Source of the DNA: Saprospiraceae bacterium
Lineage (GTDB): Bacteria > Bacteroidota > Bacteroidia > Chitinophagales > Saprospiraceae
Length of the DNA stretch: 64,000 nucleotides
Assembly (NCBI GenBank): GCA_020630435.1
Contig: JAHDBJ010000014.1
Location: forward strand, 1 to 64,000
Direction of reading: 5' to 3'
Shown here one piece after another: positions 37,291-46,768 of the stretch (position 1 is the first letter of the stretch; each line of letters opens with the position of its first letter). The notes beneath the pieces were generated by a model. It did not search any database and was not told where the DNA came from. It was given only the letters and a program-made list of their open reading frames with translations. The position numbers were made by a program, and so were the translations under genes.

Positions 37291-37588
37291 TACTCTTACG
37301 TTTTAAAAAGATAGTTACTCGTTGTAGCCCATTTTGGGCATGTAACATGAGGTTATGGAATTGCTCCCATTGTTCAATACTGATAAGGCTTTCTTCCACC
37401 ATATCATCTACCTCTTTTTTGAGTACTTGATAGGGTAGACGAATAAATCCTTTCCTAACCAAAAATGCAATAGCTTCTTCACCATTACCATACATGGCAT
37501 CTCGGACTAATTTTTTATACCCACCTTTATTTGTCATATCTACCTCTTTCAGCCTATCAACTACAATTTGTCTCTTAACTCGAATCAT
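37271..37588 (-). CDS. Small basic protein of unknown function
   Basis: This 105-residue protein has no signal peptide. It is mostly helical and basic, with a hydrophobic stretch FLVRKGFIRLPYQVLKKEVDDMVEESLI and a C-terminal KRKSRITM. Nothing in it identifies a known domain. Coding nature is supported by length, an ATG start, a following hairpin and normal composition. It lies alone between two non-coding gaps. Confidence 0.55.
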   Translation of the reverse strand: MIRVKRQIVVDRLKEVDMTNKGGYKKLVRDAMYGNGEEAIAFLVRKGFIRLPYQVLKKEVDDMVEESLISIEQWEQFHNLMLHAQNGLQRVTIFLKRKSRITMSD

Positions 37589-37953
37589 ATACTTAATATA
37601 TACTTGAAACTTTGGAGTGATAATATACTTAAATATTTGCTTTTATGCCAATAAGGAAAGACTCGAAGCAGGATAACAAAAGATTTTTATTGAAGTCAAA
37701 TTGTTTCAAGGAAGGGGGGCATATTTTATGTACTATTCCAAAGGTTTTGATATATAGGAAGAGGGAAACAGTACTTAGAGCTATTATATAGTATTTCTAA
37801 ATTTTTTTTTGAAAATAATCTTATGAAATAGTAGCACTTAATCTTTTTAAGATAGAAACTTTTTAACCTTTAAAAACAAAGTCAAATGGCATATTTTTAA
37901 ATAATAACAAATTTCCATCTCGATATATATTGAGGTGGAAATTAATTTTCTGG
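37589..37953. other. 365-bp intergenic region
   Basis: Nothing gene-like was seen apart from the leftward terminator at 37910-37943. Confidence 0.5.
37910..37943 (-). terminator. Terminator of the radA-lipoprotein operon
   Basis: AATTTCCACCTC and GAGATGGAAATT (leftward transcript) form a 12-bp stem with one non-Watson-Crick position, directly after the lipoprotein stop codon, followed by TTTGTTATT. Confidence 0.65.
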
Positions 37954-39579
37954 TCACTCTCCAAATGTAGGTTCAACAGTCGCTTCCAGTTCCCAGTTTT
38001 TGCGTAGAGCTTCTAGTTTTTTGATAAAAATACGTTCAGGTTGTAGATTTTTATCATAGTTTCCAGTATCCCATTCACCATTTCCATTTAGATCTTCAGT
38101 TATTTTGACTTCATAAGTATCAGGTTCAAGGAGTTTATAAGCAAATTGATAAGACACCTTTCCTTTTAAAATTTCTTTTGGGCGGATATTTTTACCTTTC
38201 CCATCCAATAATTCAAAAAAATAGCTACGATTAGCGTTAAGTTGATTAATAGTTAGTTTAATACCTCCGTAATCATTGAGACTACGAGTTTGGTATTTGA
38301 AGGTAAGGGTATCATTTGTTAAACCATAAATATCTTCAATGGCACCTGGATATAGATTTAAGGTATAAAGTGTATTTTCTTTCCATTTATGGCTAACAGC
38401 GACTTGTTTAAACCTCGTAGAATCTTTTAAGACAATGGGGGAAACTCGCTGTTGAGTTGTATCTTCCAGTAGATATATAAAATCAGTATTTACCTGATAG
38501 ACAGGGTGACGAAAAGATAATTTTACGGGTTCTTTAGGAGAAATAAAAGTCAATTGAGCTTTGGATACGGCTGTTTTTTTAGTAAGGGTTTTTTCTTTTT
38601 TAAGAAAGTCTGTTTTGTTGGGTAGTTTTACAAATACAGTATCTGTAGCAGTTGCTAAGATTTGCCATTGAGTTGCACTATTTTGGGGTTGGGTATACCA
38701 TATTTTTAAAGTGTCTTTATCGATTTCTTGAATAGGAGGACTTTCAAATATATTTTCGTATTTAGGGTTTGCGTTTTTGGCATTTTGGTTGTACTGTAAT
38801 TTTACTAGACCGTAGGTTTTTGTATCACTTCCAAAGAGACGTAAATTAGGGATAGGTTTAAACATTTGTAACTGAATGTTTGCCTTTGTAGAATCATTTA
38901 AGACAAGACTATCTTTAGAAAAACCAATCATTTCAGTATCCAAATCATATAGGTAATTAAGATTACCATCTATTAAAGCAAAATATTTAAATGTACCTTC
39001 TTTTACATTGTCAATTTGAAAAGCACCATTTTTATCTGATTTTGCAAAATAGTAAGGACGCTCTTTTCGAACAACAGAATCTGCGGTATTTTCATACAAC
39101 ATAAAGAGTGCATCTTCTACAGGACTACCTTGTACATCAACTAGGCGTCCTTCTACAGATAGAGAGTCTATTTTATTACCAGTTGAAAAGACATACTTTA
39201 AATTTGGAGGTACATTTCCTTCTGTCAAATCTTTAATAGCATTACCAAAATTAATAGTATATGTGGTATTGGGGCGCAGGGCTTCTTCTTTATCAAAAAT
39301 GACACGGACAGTTCGTTTCCTAAGTATAATTTCAGGATTTTTTTCAAGTGGAGGCGAGATTAAAACTTGGTTAAAAATATCTTCTAACTTTACCCATTCA
39401 TCAAAAGTGATGTCTATTGTTTCTTCTTTAAAATTGGTAAGAAGATTAGGTGTGGATTCAGTCGTAACAATTTTAGGTGGTGTTTCGTCTTTTGGACCAC
39501 CAGAGGGAGAACTGATATTTGCACAAGCAATATTTAAGAATAGTAAGACGATTGAGAGATATAGTAATAAACGATTCAA
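37954..39579 (-). CDS. Lipoprotein with SbsA-type Ig-like domain
   Basis: This 541-residue lipoprotein has a signal peptide ending in lipobox FLNIAC (Cys19) followed by the hallmark SPSGGPKDETPPKI. An N-terminal Ig-like (Big_5) domain (about 35-140) has ITFDEWVKLEDIFNQVLISPP and TYTINFGNAIKDLTEGN. A carboxypeptidase-regulatory-like module (VEGRLVDVQGSPVEDALFML) and further beta domains follow, ending with a calcium-loop-like DLNGNGEWDTGNYD. This Bacteroidota family is cell-surface or periplasmic and of unknown role. It follows radA by 31 bp on the same strand and shares its terminator. Confidence 0.88.
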   Translation of the reverse strand: MNRLLLYLSIVLLFLNIACANISSPSGGPKDETPPKIVTTESTPNLLTNFKEETIDITFDEWVKLEDIFNQVLISPPLEKNPEIILRKRTVRVIFDKEEALRPNTTYTINFGNAIKDLTEGNVPPNLKYVFSTGNKIDSLSVEGRLVDVQGSPVEDALFMLYENTADSVVRKERPYYFAKSDKNGAFQIDNVKEGTFKYFALIDGNLNYLYDLDTEMIGFSKDSLVLNDSTKANIQLQMFKPIPNLRLFGSDTKTYGLVKLQYNQNAKNANPKYENIFESPPIQEIDKDTLKIWYTQPQNSATQWQILATATDTVFVKLPNKTDFLKKEKTLTKKTAVSKAQLTFISPKEPVKLSFRHPVYQVNTDFIYLLEDTTQQRVSPIVLKDSTRFKQVAVSHKWKENTLYTLNLYPGAIEDIYGLTNDTLTFKYQTRSLNDYGGIKLTINQLNANRSYFFELLDGKGKNIRPKEILKGKVSYQFAYKLLEPDTYEVKITEDLNGNGEWDTGNYDKNLQPERIFIKKLEALRKNWELEATVEPTFGE

Positions 39580-39610
39580 GTGAAAAATTTTGATTTAGAG
39601 GATGAGTAAT

Positions 39611-40996
39611 TTAGACCTCAAATAAGGTTTGATATAAATCTTCTACTTTCCCAACAGTTTTTATATCTATTTGGTAACGATCAAAGTTAAGTCCTTTTAT
39701 ATTATATTTAGAAATAAAAATCTGTTTGAATCCTAAACGATCTGCTTCTTGGATTCGTTGGTCAATACGGTTAACAGAACGGATTTCACCAGATAAACCA
39801 ACCTCTCCCGCAAAACAAATATCGCTAGGAACAGCGATGTCTTCCAAAGAAGAAATTAAGGCAGCAACGATGGCTAAATCGATAGCAGGATCATCAACAC
39901 GAATACCTCCTGCGATATTGAGAAAAACATCATTTTGTCCAAAAAGTAAACCACCTCTTTTCTCCAATACAGCAAGCAACATACTCAAACGCCTCAGATC
40001 GAAGCCCGTTGCAGAACGCTGTGGAGTACCATAAACTGCTTTACTAACAAGTGCTTGAGTTTCGATTAACATTGGTCGCATTCCTTCCATCGTAGCACTA
40101 ACGGCTGTGCCGCTAAGATCTTCATCTGTTTGAGAAAGCAGTAGCTCTGAAGGATTAGAAACCTCTCGAAGCCCTGTTGCTTGCATTTCATAAATACCCA
40201 TTTCATCGGTAGAGCCAAAGCGATTCTTTATCGTTCGTAAAATACGGTAGGTATAATTTCTATCTCCTTCAAATTGAAGCACGGTATCTACGATGTGTTC
40301 CAAAAGTTTAGGACCAGCAATTGCCCCTTCTTTATTAATATGGCCTATTACAAAAACAGGGATGTTCATTTCTTTTGCAAAACGTTGCAATTCGCCTGCA
40401 CATTCTCGGACTTGAGAAACACTACCAGGGGTAGAGTCAATAAATGGACTAGAAAGCGTTTGTATGGAATCTATGATTACAATTTGTGGCTCTAAGTCTT
40501 GAGCATGCGTTAAGATTTTGCTTACATTCGTTTCTGTAAGAATATAACATTCAGAAATTGATGTTCCAATACGATCAGCTCTCATTTTGAGTTGTTCCTC
40601 ACTTTCTTCTCCTGATACATATAAAATTTTCGCTTTAGTGCTTAAAGCAAGCTGAAGCAATAAGGTAGACTTTCCAATACCAGGTTGCCCACCAATCAAT
40701 ACAAGAGAACCATTGACAATTCCACCACCCAAGACTCGGTTTAATTCATTATCACTAGAAGTCAATCGTTGGGTATTCCCTGCTTTAATTTCTTGTATAA
40801 TTACAGGACGAGGATTCCCAGTCGCTGTACCTTGTTTTTTCTTCCAGACTAGTTTCTCGCTTTGTTTAGTCTCAGATTTAACAACAACTTCTTCTTGATA
40901 AGTGTTCCATTCTCCACAAGCATTACATTTGCCTATCCATTTTGGGGAGCTAGCACCACAATTTGTACAAAAAAATACTTTTTTGACTTTTGCCAT
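39611..40996 (-). CDS. radA: DNA repair protein RadA
   Basis: This hexameric helicase promotes branch migration in recombination. The 461-residue protein has an N-terminal four-cysteine zinc finger (CTNCGASSPKWIGKCNACGEW, split; Cys11, 14, 27, 30 approximately), Walker A GGQPGIGKST (about 102-111), Walker B IVIIDSIQTL, the RadA-specific KNRFGSTDEMG motif and a C-terminal Lon-protease-like domain (DLAIVAALISSLEDIAVP, GEVGLSGEIR). All key elements are intact. It is the first gene of a two-gene unit with the Ig-like lipoprotein. Confidence 0.96.
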   Translation of the reverse strand: MAKVKKVFFCTNCGASSPKWIGKCNACGEWNTYQEEVVVKSETKQSEKLVWKKKQGTATGNPRPVIIQEIKAGNTQRLTSSDNELNRVLGGGIVNGSLVLIGGQPGIGKSTLLLQLALSTKAKILYVSGEESEEQLKMRADRIGTSISECYILTETNVSKILTHAQDLEPQIVIIDSIQTLSSPFIDSTPGSVSQVRECAGELQRFAKEMNIPVFVIGHINKEGAIAGPKLLEHIVDTVLQFEGDRNYTYRILRTIKNRFGSTDEMGIYEMQATGLREVSNPSELLLSQTDEDLSGTAVSATMEGMRPMLIETQALVSKAVYGTPQRSATGFDLRRLSMLLAVLEKRGGLLFGQNDVFLNIAGGIRVDDPAIDLAIVAALISSLEDIAVPSDICFAGEVGLSGEIRSVNRIDQRIQEADRLGFKQIFISKYNIKGLNFDRYQIDIKTVGKVEDLYQTLFEV

Positions 40997-41291
40997 AATT
41001 ATAAAAATTGATTTTACAAAAGTATCTTTTTTTAAACAACTTCATCTATATCGAAATTGTTAATTTTTAAACAATTGCAATACAAGTAAACGTATAACGT
41101 TTTAGAAGTAAGTCATCTGATTAGATTTAGGAAAGAATGATATAAAAGATTTAAACTAAATTTGAAACAAGGATGTTAAATGGGAGGGAACATTATTTTT
41201 TTTAAATAAAATGTGACCTTGAGATGATTTTACTGTCATAAAACCGGAAAACGACGAATTACAGTTATTACAAAACTACAAAAGCATACTC
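40997..41291. other. Intergenic region upstream of a small ORF
   Basis: No gene was seen. The stretch TTAAACAACTTCATC at 41032-41046 matches the right end of the MITE-like repeat at 49394-49411, but no left end is present. Confidence 0.35.
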
Positions 41292-41450
41292 ATGCAAAGC
41301 AAACTAGACCAAAACTCTACTAATAGAGGGATATTGGCAGGAGAAAAGAGTAAAAAAAGCACTAAAGAAGTAAAAAAGGTGTCAAAAAAAGTAGGGAAAG
41401 ATTCAGATAAAAAAGCCCTTGATAAGGGATTTATTGAGCGTTGGTTCTAG
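41292..41450 (+). CDS. Small lysine-rich protein (52 aa)
   Basis: An ATG-to-TAG ORF encodes 52 residues with about 16 lysines and ends in DKGFIERWF. The middle is a run of Lys/Ser/Val (STKEVKKVSKKVGKDSDKK). It lies alone in a 795-bp gap and is followed at 41556 by an intrinsic terminator on the same strand, which argues for a transcript. The lysine-rich, aromatic-tailed make-up suggests nucleic-acid or membrane binding. No homologue is known to me. Confidence 0.45.
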   Translation: MQSKLDQNSTNRGILAGEKSKKSTKEVKKVSKKVGKDSDKKALDKGFIERWF

Positions 41451-41555
41451 TATTTTCTTATGATAAAATTATTGGTTATTTAATTAAAGATATTGGTTTG
41501 TTTCTACAAGAGCAAACTGTTAAGAATTGTTTTTCATTTGGTTTTTTGGGGTTAT

Positions 41556-41594
41556 ACAGGGTGCTTCGATTTAATCGTTAGTGCCCTGTTTTTA
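41556..41594 (+). terminator. Intrinsic terminator downstream of the small ORF
   Basis: ACAGGG (41556-41561) pairs with CCCTGT (41584-41589), continued inward by TGC/GTG and CGAT/ATCG, then TTTTT. Confidence 0.65.
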
Positions 41595-41730
41595 GTTTAC
41601 CAATTGCTCATTTACCTCATTATCATTGATTTCTAATGTTTCAAGCCAATCAATTTTTTGTAAAGATAAATAGATTGACCAATTGGATATAATTTCACAT
41701 AACATTCTCATGTCAATTAATTTTTAGTTT

Positions 41731-41771
41731 AAAAAAAAAGCTGAACCTAACAACCTTGTCAAGTTCAGCTT
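41731..41771 (-). terminator. Terminator of the phasin cluster
   Basis: On the leftward transcript AAGCTGAAC (41771-41763) pairs with GTTCAGCTT (41746-41738), followed by nine T. It lies 20 bp after the stop of the last phasin gene. Confidence 0.85.
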
Positions 41772-41791
41772 ATTACTTTTATTACTAAGCT

Positions 41792-42265
41792 CTAACTTTT
41801 TGTACTTGTTGTTTTCTTAGCGGTAGCTTTTACAGCAGCTACTTTCTTTCTAGCTGTTGCTGTTGTCTTTTTTACAGCAGTTGTAGCCGTTTTTTTAACT
41901 TGAGTAGCGGTTTTTTTAATGGACGCAGTTGCTTTTTTTGCTGTTGTTTTACGAGTAACCGTTTTTTTTGCAGGCTCTAGTTGAGCTTCTAATTCTGCAA
42001 TTCTAGTTTTCAAATTAGTAACTTCATTACGACTCGGAAAATCAAAAGAGTTGATTACTTTGTTAATGATCTTGCTAACTCTTGTCTCTAACTCATCTTT
42101 CTTAGTATCAAAGTCAGTAATAAAATCATTTACTACTTTTTTGCCTTCTTCTTCTGATAAATTTCCTTTTTCAACAAGTTCGTTTACTTTCTCTTGTACT
42201 TTTTCGGCTGTTGTTGAAACAAGTCCAACACCTGTGTACATTACTTTTTTAAATAAACTTTCCAT
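41792..42265 (-). CDS. Phasin-like protein with histone-H1-like Lys/Ala/Thr tail
   Basis: This 157-residue protein has two parts. Residues 1-95 form the phasin-type amphipathic coiled coil (MESLFKKVMYTGVGLVSTTA, then GNLSEEEGKKVV and FPSRNEVTNLKTRIAELEAQ). Residues 100-157 are a low-complexity tail of TAKKA/KKTAT/VKKTT repeats like the DNA-binding tails of PhaF and histone H1. PhaF-type proteins bind polyhydroxyalkanoate granules by the coiled coil and DNA by the tail, helping distribute granules. That role is inferred; no PHA synthase is in the window. It is the third of three tandem paralogues. Confidence 0.82.
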   Translation of the reverse strand: MESLFKKVMYTGVGLVSTTAEKVQEKVNELVEKGNLSEEEGKKVVNDFITDFDTKKDELETRVSKIINKVINSFDFPSRNEVTNLKTRIAELEAQLEPAKKTVTRKTTAKKATASIKKTATQVKKTATTAVKKTTATARKKVAAVKATAKKTTSTKS

Positions 42266-42320
42266 TTTATATATATTTTAAATATTGTATTTTTAATAAA
42301 ATCAAATCAATTAATAATGC

Positions 42321-42620
42321 CTATTTTTTTGATGCTTCAGTTTCCAACTGTGCAATTCGGGCATTTAATTTTTCTACTTCCGTACGAGTAGGGAAATCCA
42401 ATCTTCCTAATGTCTTATTGATTAGATCTTTTAGTTTAGTTTCAAACTCGTCACGTTTGTTTTTAGTGTCTATTAAAACATCTTCCACGACCTTCTTGCC
42501 TTCTGTTTCTGATAATTTTCTTTTTTCAACAAGTTCATTAATAGATTGTTGAACATTCTCAGCGGCTGTAGATACAACACCTACACCTGTGTACATTACT
42601 TTTTTAAATAAATCTTCCAT
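42321..42620 (-). CDS. Phasin-like protein
   Basis: This 99-residue paralogue of its two neighbours consists of the coiled-coil core alone: EDLFKKVMYTGVGVVSTAAE at the start, EGKKVVEDVL in the middle and FPTRTEVEKLNARIAQLE at the end. No basic tail is present. Such small proteins coat carbon-storage granules or act as stress-related coiled-coil adaptors in Bacteroidota. The gene sits 55 bp upstream of the tailed paralogue, probably in one operon. Confidence 0.8.
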   Translation of the reverse strand: MEDLFKKVMYTGVGVVSTAAENVQQSINELVEKRKLSETEGKKVVEDVLIDTKNKRDEFETKLKDLINKTLGRLDFPTRTEVEKLNARIAQLETEASKK

Positions 42621-42679
42621 AATTACGAGTAATTTTAAATATGATTAATAAGGGATAAAATATCCTTGTCCAAATGTGC

Positions 42680-42982
42680 TTATTTTTTCTTAGCTAATTT
42701 TGCTTCTAATTCAGCAATTCGAGCATTCAATTTTTCAATTTCTTCTCTTGATGTGAAATCGAATTTTTGTACTACTCCATTTACTAATTCTTTTAATTTA
42801 GTCTCAAATTCATTCTTTTTATTTTCTGTATCAGATACAAAATCATTCACTACTTTTTTGCCTTCTTCTTCTGATAAATTTCCTTTTTCAACAAGCTCGT
42901 CTACGGTTTTTTGAATTTTTTCAGCTGTTGTTGAGACAATTCCAACACCTGTATAAAGAAACTTTTTAAATAAATCTTCCAT
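42680..42982 (-). CDS. Phasin-like protein
   Basis: This 100-residue protein is the first of the three tandem phasin genes. The same layout is visible: EDLFKKFLYTGVGIVSTTAE, then GNLSEEEGKKVVNDFV and FTSREEIEKLNARIAELEAK. Its central GNLSEEEGKKVVNDF is identical to that of the tailed paralogue rather than of the middle gene, which suggests gene conversion or a recent duplication. A 956-bp non-coding region lies upstream. Confidence 0.8.
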   Translation of the reverse strand: MEDLFKKFLYTGVGIVSTTAEKIQKTVDELVEKGNLSEEEGKKVVNDFVSDTENKKNEFETKLKELVNGVVQKFDFTSREEIEKLNARIAELEAKLAKKK

Positions 42983-43938
42983 TCTTTTTTTTATTTTTAT
43001 TAATTTTCTAACTAATTATGTTGTAAATCACGTTTATTTCTATTTCCATCAATGATTATGCTAGATAAATTTTAGTAGAAATCCAAAATATGCGTAACTT
43101 GCAGCTGAAACGAGCGAAAATTCGTTTTTTTGGAAAAACAAGTATTTTATTCTATCTTTTTAAGAGAGAGTATTTTTTATTTTGACTTTATAAAAAAAAA
43201 TATATGAATGAAATGACAGATTGTCAGATCATTATTTTTAAATAAACTGACAAGTGGTTTTTTGACTACTGACAAGTTGTCCAAATAAAGTTGAAATACA
43301 TATAGAGTCAACAGGTTTTTATTAAAAGACTAAGTACAAACACATAAAAAGGAAGTCAATCCCTAAATTGACCAAAGAGACAAAAGTGAATAGGTGTGAG
43401 TATTATGACAGTATATTTCTAATGAGATATATTATCTAAACTTCACAGTTATTTGAATATTTTTTTAGAGATCGTTGGAGAATGTATTTATATCGACATT
43501 TCAATTATTTCATTTTTGATATACTTGTCGAGTATAGTATATTTTAGAGCAATTTCTTGCGATTAACCATAATTAATTGGATTAAGAGTATGATTATGTT
43601 GTTTGCTTTTGTTTAGCAATTCTTTATTTCAAAGTACACCTTAATTTATATAGAATGGTTCTTTATTTAAATCGTGGATAAGTGTTTATTTATCTAAATT
43701 AGTGCCCCCCTACCAAATAGTTTCACTATATAGTGAGTCTAGGTATAAATACAGAGTTGTAGATTCTAATTTGTTACACGATAAAATTAAAGAGAAGATT
43801 TAAGAGTATAAGGTTTCGGGTAATGTGAAACCTTATGCATTAATATAAGTATAATTATTATACAAGTCTTATTAATGTCTAATTGAAAGACTTGTTCCAA
43901 GAGTTTTGTGTTGAGTATATGAAGATAAAAAACGAAAA
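42983..43938. other. 956-bp non-coding region between divergent transcripts
   Basis: No ORF of note or RNA gene was recognised. A cluster of TGACA-N3-TGTCA sites is at 43214-43282. The rest is AT-rich with no obvious repeats. Confidence 0.5.
43214..43282. promoter_or_regulatory. Cluster of TGACA/TGTCA operator-like sites
   Basis: A perfect palindrome TGACA-GAT-TGTCA is at 43214-43226, a half site TGACA-AGT at 43248, and a near-palindrome TGACA-AGT-TGTCC at 43270-43282. The last two starts are 22 bp apart, about two helical turns. This suggests cooperative binding of a dimeric regulator upstream of the phasin genes. Confidence 0.4.
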
Positions 43939-44454
43939 ATGACACTACAAGAACTTTTTAATATAGTTGGAGCTGATCCAACTTATATTATTGCTTATTT
44001 TATAATGGTTCCAATTATAGCTTTAATTGTCGGTTTTACAAGTAAGGGAGAAGCTCATTTATCTCCTTGGAATTATATTTTTTCGGCACTAGTTTATTTG
44101 GCATGTATACCAGGTATTTTTGCAGCTACACTATGTATCTATAATTTTTTCTTTGAGCGGCAAAGTTTTTTAAACTTAAACATCTTCGTTTACTTTCTTC
44201 CTATACTTTCTATGTTTGTTACTTTATTTTTAATAAAGAATAGAATAGCATTCAATCGGATACCAGGATTTAGTAATTTGTCAGGTTTAATAATGGTGAT
44301 TACGGCAACATTCATTGTCATGTTACTTATACAAAAGACTCGGATTTGGGTAGTATTTATAGGTTCTGTTGGGCATCTGCTCATAGCATTCCTTGTACTC
44401 TTTTTAATTATACGGATAGGCTTTTCAAAATTATTTAAACAGTCAAAAAATTAA
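43939..44454 (+). CDS. Small integral membrane protein of unknown function
   Basis: This 171-residue protein has five predicted transmembrane helices (about 14-34, 45-68, 85-104, 112-130, 138-163) and short loops. No signal peptidase site or catalytic motif is seen. It ends 23 bp before the DUF5916 outer-membrane gene on the same strand, so the two are probably cotranscribed. The function is not recognised. Confidence 0.7.
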   Translation: MTLQELFNIVGADPTYIIAYFIMVPIIALIVGFTSKGEAHLSPWNYIFSALVYLACIPGIFAATLCIYNFFFERQSFLNLNIFVYFLPILSMFVTLFLIKNRIAFNRIPGFSNLSGLIMVITATFIVMLLIQKTRIWVVFIGSVGHLLIAFLVLFLIIRIGFSKLFKQSKN

Positions 44455-44477
44455 ACATAAAAGCATAGACTATTTCA

Positions 44478-46676
44478 GTGAGAAAAACTATCAAATACAT
44501 ACTAATACTTTTTAATTGTTTGCAAGTCATTTCAGTAATGGCTAATACATTTCCTGTGGAAAAAACGAAGGAGAGTATTATGATTGATGGTATATTAGAT
44601 GAGGCTGTTTGGAAAAATAGTGTAGTCTTGAAGGATTTTCAAATGAATTATCCCTATGATTCTCTTCAAGCTGTTACAAAAACAGATGTTCGACTTACAT
44701 ATGATGATAAATATCTTTACCTGGGGGTTACTTGCCATAATGAAATGGATAAAGATTACGTTGTGCAATCGTTAAAACGTGATTATGACTTTTACGAAAA
44801 TGATGGCTTCGCTGTTTTTATCGACGCTTTTAATGATGCTACGAATGGGATTATGTTTGGAGTCAATCCTTATGGCGTACAATTAGAAGGATTAGTAGCT
44901 AATGGGGGAACGAAAGGAATTACGACTAGTTGGGATGGTCTTTGGTTTGTAGAGGTTAATCGAACTAGGGGCATGTGGGTAGCAGAAATTGCTATTCCCT
45001 TCAAGACTCTTCGATATAATGGTGATATAGATACTTGGCGAATCAACTTTGCAAGAAATGATTTAAAAAGAAATGAGATATCGACTTGGATACCAATTCC
45101 TAGAGGATTTGAGGTTTCTACACTAGCTTTTATGGGGCAAATGTTATGGGATAGGGCACCGAATAAACAAGGTACAAATGTTGTCCTTCTTCCATATGCT
45201 GCGGGAACAATATCTAAAGATCATACAAATGAAGAAGCCTTAACGACTTATGAACCTAATATTGGACTTGATGCTAAGGTTGCCTTGACTTCTTCTCTAA
45301 ATCTAGATTTGACATTTAATCCCGATTTTTCTCAGGTAGAGGTTGATGAGCAAGTGTTGAATTTAACACGCTTTGAGTTATCTTTTCCAGAACGAAGATT
45401 GTTCTTTACCGAAAATAGTGATTTGTTTGCTAAAATAGGTAATAGTCGTGTGCGTCCATTTTTCTCTAGACGTATAGGTGGCGTAGGGACAACACCTGTT
45501 CCTGTATTATTTGGAACAAGGTTGAGTGGTAAATTAAATAGGGATTGGAGAATAGGGGTGATGAGTGTACAAACTGAAGGAGTAAGAGATGTGGCTAAAA
45601 GTCAGAATTATACTGTAGCTACTGTCCAAAGGCGGGTACTTTCAGGTTCAACAGTTAAAGTTTTTGCTACTAACCGACAAGCTTTCATAGGAACAAAATT
45701 CGATAAAGATGATTACAATAGAGTAGGAGGATTAGAGTTTGACCATCGTTCGGTTGATACTAAATTTAAAGCACACGGATATTTTCATGCTTCTACGACA
45801 AAAGAAAAACTAAAAGATAATCTTGCATATGGAGCTAAAGTTCGATATCAAGATACGAGATTAAATATTTTTTTTGGTGTAGATAAAGTAGGTGAAAATT
45901 ATATTACAGATATGGGGTTTGTACCTCGTTTATACCATGAAAATGAAAATGGTGAAGATGTAAGAATCCCTTATTTGCAATGGCGTTCTAATGGTAATTA
46001 TTGGTTTTTTCAAGGAAATAGTGATATAATTGATTATGTAGGGCCTGAATATAGATTGGATATATTTACACAAGACTTAGACTATATAGAACACGCTGCT
46101 GAATTGAGTTTTGTAACACGTTTTATGAATCAGAGCGAAGCTAAGATAACCGCACAGGAATCGACACTAAATTTGTTTTTTCCTTTTACTTTATCTGGGT
46201 TAAATACTGCTTTTGATGCAGGGCGATACAAAAACCAGCGGTTTTATTCACTGAGTTATGATACAGGAAAGCGTAGCCGTCTTTATGGTAATTTTGAAAT
46301 AGGCGTTGGGGATGAGTTTTCAGGAAAACGGTTTAGCTTTGAATCTCAGTTAAGTTATCGTTACAAATCTTGGGGCGTTTTCAGTTTGACATTCGAAAGA
46401 GAAAATTTATCAGGATTTTCTGAAGAATTTGGTAATCCTAGTTTCACATTACTGGGGTCAAAATTCGAAATCTCATTTAATAAAAATATCTTCTGGACTA
46501 CGTTTTTGCAATATAATACTCAAAAGTCTAACTTCAATCTTAATAGCCGTTTCCAGTGGCGTTTCCGTCCAATGTCTGATTTGTATATCGTATATACGAA
46601 TAATAGAGATACTAATGAGTTTGATTTGAAAGATAGAGCTTTAGTTGTAAAATTGAATTACTGGATCAATCTGTAA
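44478..46676 (+). CDS. Outer-membrane protein with CBM9-like domain and DUF5916 barrel
   Basis: This 732-residue protein begins with a signal peptide (about 1-22, ending VMA-N). The CBM9/DOMON-like beta-sandwich domain (about 25-215) reads MIDGILDEAVWKNSVVL, DVRLTYDDKYLYLGV and WRINFARNDL. A DUF5916 domain (about 235-732) follows with FNPDFSQVEVDEQVLNLTRFE and RRLFFTENSDLF, rich in beta strands predicted to form an outer-membrane barrel. This pair is common in Bacteroidota, often linked to proteolysis or polysaccharide uptake, but its function is unproven. The start is a GTG at 44478; an ATG would delete the signal peptide. No carbohydrate locus surrounds it. Confidence 0.88.
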   Translation: MRKTIKYILILFNCLQVISVMANTFPVEKTKESIMIDGILDEAVWKNSVVLKDFQMNYPYDSLQAVTKTDVRLTYDDKYLYLGVTCHNEMDKDYVVQSLKRDYDFYENDGFAVFIDAFNDATNGIMFGVNPYGVQLEGLVANGGTKGITTSWDGLWFVEVNRTRGMWVAEIAIPFKTLRYNGDIDTWRINFARNDLKRNEISTWIPIPRGFEVSTLAFMGQMLWDRAPNKQGTNVVLLPYAAGTISKDHTNEEALTTYEPNIGLDAKVALTSSLNLDLTFNPDFSQVEVDEQVLNLTRFELSFPERRLFFTENSDLFAKIGNSRVRPFFSRRIGGVGTTPVPVLFGTRLSGKLNRDWRIGVMSVQTEGVRDVAKSQNYTVATVQRRVLSGSTVKVFATNRQAFIGTKFDKDDYNRVGGLEFDHRSVDTKFKAHGYFHASTTKEKLKDNLAYGAKVRYQDTRLNIFFGVDKVGENYITDMGFVPRLYHENENGEDVRIPYLQWRSNGNYWFFQGNSDIIDYVGPEYRLDIFTQDLDYIEHAAELSFVTRFMNQSEAKITAQESTLNLFFPFTLSGLNTAFDAGRYKNQRFYSLSYDTGKRSRLYGNFEIGVGDEFSGKRFSFESQLSYRYKSWGVFSLTFERENLSGFSEEFGNPSFTLLGSKFEISFNKNIFWTTFLQYNTQKSNFNLNSRFQWRFRPMSDLYIVYTNNRDTNEFDLKDRALVVKLNYWINL

Positions 46677-46768
46677 AAATATTGTGTACTTTCCGTCAGA
46701 AATAATTCCTTTTTTTTGAACTTCATTTTATATTTTTGCGGTTTACTTATCAATGCCTATATTCAAAT

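Noticed and set aside
41032-41046. TTAAACAACTTCATC, identical to the right end plus flank of repeat copy A
   Set aside because: The other end and core are absent. It may be a relic or a chance match, so no element is called.
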